DNA of 6,286 nucleotides from Clostridia bacterium (GTDB taxonomy: Bacteria > Bacillota > Clostridia > Christensenellales > QALW01), in the NCBI GenBank assembly GCA_017964345.1, contig JAGCSD010000112.1:1-6286 (forward strand), given 5' to 3'. Below are positions 5,158 to 6,286 of this stretch, one piece after another. Position 1 is the stretch's first letter; every line of letters starts with the position of its first letter. Below the pieces are notes generated by a model. That model saw nothing but the letters and a program-made list of their open reading frames with translations. It was not told the origin of the DNA and made no database searches. The translations under genes were made by a program, and so were the position numbers.

Positions 5158-6057
5158 ATGACAGAGTACGAGATCAAAAAGCAAATTTGCGACATCGGCA
5201 AGCGGATCTACAACCAGGGCATGGTCGCGGCAAACGACGGCAACATTTCCGTCAAGCTCAACGACAATGAGTTCCTTTGCACACCCACCGGCGTCAGCAA
5301 AGGGTTCATGACGCCCGAGTACATCTGCAAAGTGGATGCCAAAGGGCAGGTCATTCAAGCCAACCCCGGTTTCAAACCCTCTTCGGAAATCAAGATGCAC
5401 ATGCGCGTATACGCGCAGCGCCCGGACGTCATGAGCGTGGTGCACGCGCATCCCGTGTACGCGACGAGCTTCGCTATCGCGGGCATTCCGCTGACGCAGC
5501 CGATCATGCCCGAAGCGGTCATCGCGCTCGGCTGTGTGCCGATCGCCGATTACGGCACGCCTTCCACTGAGGAAATTCCGGACGCGGTGGAAAAATATCT
5601 GCAGAGCTTTGACGCGGTCCTGCTTGAGAATCATGGCGCGCTGACGTACTCCGACTCGCTTTTGAACGCGTATCACAAGATGGAGTCCGTGGAGTTTTAC
5701 GCGAAACTGCTGTATCTGTCCCGTCATTTAGGCGGGCCGAAAGAACTGACGCCTCAGCAGGTCGAGCGTTTGTATGAGATCCGCCGTCAGTTCGGCTTAA
5801 AAGGTAAGCATCCGGCGAATCTTTGCCCCAATAACAAGGACGGTAAACCGAGCTGCCATTCCTGCGGCGGCGCCTGCACATGCGGGAACGCGCAGAACAA
5901 GACCGGCGACGCGGCGCTGGTGGCGGAGATCACCAAAAAGTGCTTGCTTCACTGGGCAAGTAAGGAGAGATTCCCGTGCAGAAGGCTATGGAGCATCTCG
6001 TTTCCGCTCTGCTTTCCTCATCCGGCGTGCTGTCGCTTGACGTTTGCCGCGCTCTGA
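5158..6057 (+). CDS. Class II (FucA/RhaD-like) sugar-phosphate aldolase with Cys-rich C-terminal extension; apparent frameshift near the end
   Basis: Zinc-dependent aldolase of the fuculose-1-phosphate aldolase fold (class II aldolase/adducin domain), expected to cleave fuculose-1-P or rhamnulose-1-P to DHAP and lactaldehyde. Catalytic-domain landmarks: GNIS at 28-31, TPTG at 42-45, PSSE at 74-77 with catalytic Glu77, HAH at 96-98 and NHG with His159; the zinc ligands are His96, His98 and His159. The FucA-like domain ends near residue 215. Beyond it is a Cys-rich stretch (Cys223, 233, 236, 240, 242), then DAALVAEITKK. At A5 (5935-5939) the frame departs: as written it adds 38 odd residues and runs 82 bp into the next gene. 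Shifting one base there gives VLASLGK and a stop at 5961-5963, a 268-residue protein with an amphipathic, encapsulation-peptide-like tail. The start is fixed by AAAGGAGA. Substrate choice among class II aldolases is not settled by sequence alone. Confidence 0.9.
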   Translation: MTEYEIKKQICDIGKRIYNQGMVAANDGNISVKLNDNEFLCTPTGVSKGFMTPEYICKVDAKGQVIQANPGFKPSSEIKMHMRVYAQRPDVMSVVHAHPVYATSFAIAGIPLTQPIMPEAVIALGCVPIADYGTPSTEEIPDAVEKYLQSFDAVLLENHGALTYSDSLLNAYHKMESVEFYAKLLYLSRHLGGPKELTPQQVERLYEIRRQFGLKGKHPANLCPNNKDGKPSCHSCGGACTCGNAQNKTGDAALVAEITKKCLLHWASKERFPCRRLWSISFPLCFPHPACCRLTFAAL

Positions 6058-6286
6058 CCGAGTGTGTGGAAGAAAAGGCGCGCGCGGCGGGCGTGAACGC
6101 GGTGATCGCCGTTTGCGACGCGGGCGGAAATCCGATCAGCGTGCAGTGTATGGACGACGCGTATTTGGCTTCCTACGATATCGCGCTGAACAAAGCCTAC
6201 ACCGCGGTCGCGCTGAAAATGACGACCAAAACGCTTTCCGTGCCGGCACAGCCGGGAGGAAGCTTGTACGGCATCCAGTTTACCAA
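5976..6286 (+). CDS. GlcG/HbpS/PduO-C family protein (partial, runs off the window)
   Basis: The first 103 residues of a protein of the DUF336 family (GlcG, HbpS and the C-terminal domain of PduO), some members of which bind haem or cobalamin; its exact role in microcompartment loci is not settled. The family pattern is visible: LSLDVCRALTECVEEKARAAG, then AVIAVCDAGGNPISVQCMDDA, YDIALNKAYTAVALKMTT, and LYGIQ at the edge. The start is GTG at 5976-5978, six bases after GGAGAG (5964-5969), and that ribosome binding site adjoins the TAA that would end the frameshift-corrected aldolase. The first 15 residues (M5, L8, V9, L12, L13 in an otherwise polar helix) precede the domain proper and resemble a microcompartment encapsulation peptide. 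The C-terminus is outside the window. Confidence 0.85.
   Translation, partial: MQKAMEHLVSALLSSSGVLSLDVCRALTECVEEKARAAGVNAVIAVCDAGGNPISVQCMDDAYLASYDIALNKAYTAVALKMTTKTLSVPAQPGGSLYGIQFT

Overview
This window looks like part of the genome of a GC-rich, anaerobic, spore-lineage Firmicute (Clostridia type), possibly a gut or metagenome-derived genome. The pointers are an HPr kinase/phosphorylase, a YlmC/YmxH-family sporulation protein, a secreted protein carrying both a cohesin-like and a dockerin domain, consensus sigma-A promoters with strong AGGAG-type ribosome binding sites, and a bacterial microcompartment (BMC) gene cluster. No species can be named from the sequence alone.

Layout. Bases 1-163 are the + strand end of a carbamoyl-phosphate synthase large-subunit (carB) fragment. 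It runs head-on into a truncated ROK-family sugar kinase on the - strand, and the two reading frames share about 21 bases (143-163). Neither gene is complete, so this is either an assembly chimera or a recombination junction. Bases 143-2658 are a very tight - strand operon: ylmC/ymxH-like, HAD (Cof-type) phosphatase, hprK, ROK kinase, with gaps or overlaps of +6 to +9, -19 and +3 bp. A rho-independent terminator (2711-2736) separates it from a monocistronic - strand gene (2748-3641) for a cohesin-dockerin exported protein, which has its own sigma-A promoter (3706-3735).

Bases 3736-4084 are a divergent intergenic region with no convincing gene. To its right, on the + strand, a BMC locus begins: a near-consensus promoter (4085-4113), eutS (shell protein, TTG start), eutP (small GTPase-like, overlapping eutS by 4 bp), a second near-consensus promoter preceded by helically phased A-tracts (5054-5124), a class II (fuculose/rhamnulose-phosphate type) aldolase, and the start of a GlcG/HbpS/PduO-C-like gene that runs off the end.

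How the genes fit together. The left operon pairs a carbon-status sensor (HprK) with sugar phosphorylation (ROK kinase). The right locus has the composition of a sugar-phosphate-aldolase microcompartment: the aldolase would split fuculose-1-P or rhamnulose-1-P into DHAP and lactaldehyde, an aldehyde whose further metabolism is typically enclosed in a BMC. The signature enzymes that would prove the substrate lie outside the window.

The most notable observations are the carB/ROK junction, and an apparent one-base frameshift in an A5 tract at 5935-5939. The shifted frame gives an amphipathic, encapsulation-peptide-like C-terminus for the aldolase and a stop that abuts the next gene's ribosome binding site. 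It is either a one-base indel, natural or technical, or (less likely) a recoding site.
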